64,000 bases of DNA. Source: Limanda limanda (Eukaryota; Chordata; Actinopteri; Pleuronectiformes; Pleuronectidae). The position numbers and the translations under genes are program-made. How positions within the stretch are numbered: position 1 is the first letter of the stretch; each line of letters begins with the position of its first letter. The stretch spans positions 15,795,580-15,859,579 of the forward strand of contig NC_083651.1 of NCBI RefSeq assembly GCF_963576545.1. Direction: 5' to 3'. Shown here one piece after another: positions 62,241 to 64,000 of this stretch. The notes under the pieces were generated by a model, which searched no databases, was not told the origin of the DNA, and saw only the letters and a program-made list of their open reading frames with translations.

Positions 62241-63696
62241 GAGGGTTTAGTTGAATTTTATTCAATTTATTGCACAAACAGCGTGGACAGAATGTACATG
62301 GATGTTACTACATTGTTAGGAGAAGTGGTAAATAACAAAATATAAAGGTACATCCATAACATTCAAAGGCTCTCACATGTTTTTGACACAGGGGTTAAAA
62401 TTTCAAATAGTAGGTCCTAACTAAGTTGTGTTATTTGGGGGGAGTATTGAGAATAAAAAAAGGATGTGGTGGTCCGGGAAAGTGAAGCACACATCAGAAG
62501 GGGAAAAAAGCAAAACTTGGCTTCAAAACCATTAGTTAAATGTCAGATATCAAATTGCAGTATGTTACCATTCCAAAAACCTTTAATACAATACAGATAA
62601 CAAAGGGGCGGTTAACAAGTTCAACCATCTCGGGAGCTAAGGAATCTCTGGGCAACACCAGTTGGAGCAGAAACAAGAACAGCGCCTTGAAGATAGCAAA
62701 CATGGACTTCATCGACTTTAATAGAAAGTTTCAGCACATGAAACAGTAACAAATATCTACACTTCACGGCTTTCAGAGGTTCTCTTTGCATATTGATGAA
62801 ATGTGGGTTAGCTGTGCATATTGTGATCAAATATAGTCAAACAGATTTTTGTCTGCATGGTCTGACGTGTTGAGTCTTTGGTACAACGTGAGCGCCGCAA
62901 AACAACAAACCATGCAAACAAAAGTAATTTTAGTACAAAAACATAACACACAAGGAATTTCTCTCTCTGTAATCATATTGTACTTCTCGGAGGGTTAAAT
63001 TTTGGTGGGTGGCTGAAGGTGTGGGCTTTTCAGTTTAGTCTGGAGAGGCACACACGCACACACACACACACGCACACACTCGACAAAGTGTCTTATGGCA
63101 ATAGGTCAGTACAACAAAAGGCCTGAGGGAATGGAAAAGACAAACAGGAGACAGTGAAAACATCATGTCTGAGTTTGTTTTGCTTCACATAGGGAGTCAC
63201 TGTGCACGAGTGGTGTGCACGAGAAGAGGAAGGCAGAGACAAGCTTTAGAAAGGCACAGAGCTTTAGAAAGCGTCTTCGTCTAAAACTTACCACTAAAGA
63301 AGTGCCACACACGCTCACGCATGCACGCACACACACACACAAAAAGAGTCAAATAAAAACAAATTGAACGGTCAACTAAATTGGCAGAGATATGTAGGAA
63401 AATGTTAAACAAAAGCAAATATGACAAAAACAAATATCAAGGTTTTTTTGCACGGTGTCGTGATGCATCGCGTCCTTCGCTCAGAAAAGCAGAGGACACG
63501 AAACAACAGCACAAATCAGCTTCAACATGAACGACAATGATTGTTACAGCATATTAAGTGCAATATAAAGCCAAAGAAAAAGGTTTGGGTGAATCAATAA
63601 ATGGCACTGTCAATTTTTAATTTACATTTAGTTTTGATTAATCCAAAACACACGATGCTTTTCTTTAGAAAAAGGTGAGCTAAAGATGGAGGGGAC
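62241..63696 (-). other. agps: agps 3' UTR (extent inferred)
   Basis: On the minus strand it follows the TGA at 63699-63697. AATAAA signals on the minus strand at 62271-62266 and 62262-62257 suggest cleavage near 62240. It contains AC-repeat tracts at about 63051-63080 and 63310-63341. Confidence 0.5.

Positions 63697-64000
<304 letters not shown>

Overview
The window comes from a ray-finned fish genome, most likely a spiny-rayed teleost. Coding exons are short and separated by GT-AG introns of up to 10 kb. The intergenic and intronic DNA holds repeats typical of teleosts: short SINE-like elements, non-autonomous DNA transposons and long TG tracts. The cytochrome c encoded here is close to the tuna protein. 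There are no bacterial operons, no CRISPR array, and no tRNA or rRNA gene that I could recognise.

Layout. (1) 1-13.4 kb: the 5' end of osbpl6 (oxysterol-binding protein-related protein 6) on the minus strand. Its first coding exon is at 3956-4206, and a candidate promoter with a noncoding exon lies in the GC-rich stretch at 12.9-13.4 kb; the rest of the gene lies off the left edge. (2) 17.7-19.3 kb: a complete cytochrome c gene on the plus strand, with a noncoding first exon, two coding exons, a palindromic CRE upstream and a poly(A) signal at 19297. (3) 21.3-60.9 kb: a complete pde11a gene on the plus strand with 20 coding exons and 923 codons. All splice phases close, giving a long-form (PDE11A4-type) dual cAMP/cGMP phosphodiesterase with an N-terminal regulatory region, GAF-A, GAF-B and an HD-type catalytic domain. 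(4) 62.25-63.8 kb: the last coding exon and 3' UTR of agps (alkylglycerone-phosphate synthase) on the minus strand, converging on pde11a; the rest lies off the right edge.

The four genes are not a functional pathway: they act in sterol/lipid transfer, respiration, cyclic-nucleotide breakdown and ether-lipid synthesis. Their linkage is the point of interest. From memory, the same neighbourhood exists in mammals (AGPS, PDE11A, the testis cytochrome c gene Cyct or its relic, OSBPL6), so this looks like an old conserved block, with the fish cytochrome c at the position of mammalian Cyct.

I did not find an undescribed biological system. The observations most worth checking are: a TG dinucleotide tract of about 100 bp that runs straight into the 3' splice site of the pde11a exon following the HD-motif exon; a change from Asp to Asn in the GAF-A NKFDE motif; the short osbpl6 coding exon, which is too small to stand out as an ORF; the CRE and nuclear-receptor-type palindromes at the cytochrome c promoter; and several non-autonomous transposon families whose inverted ends can be read directly, one of them interrupted by a SINE.
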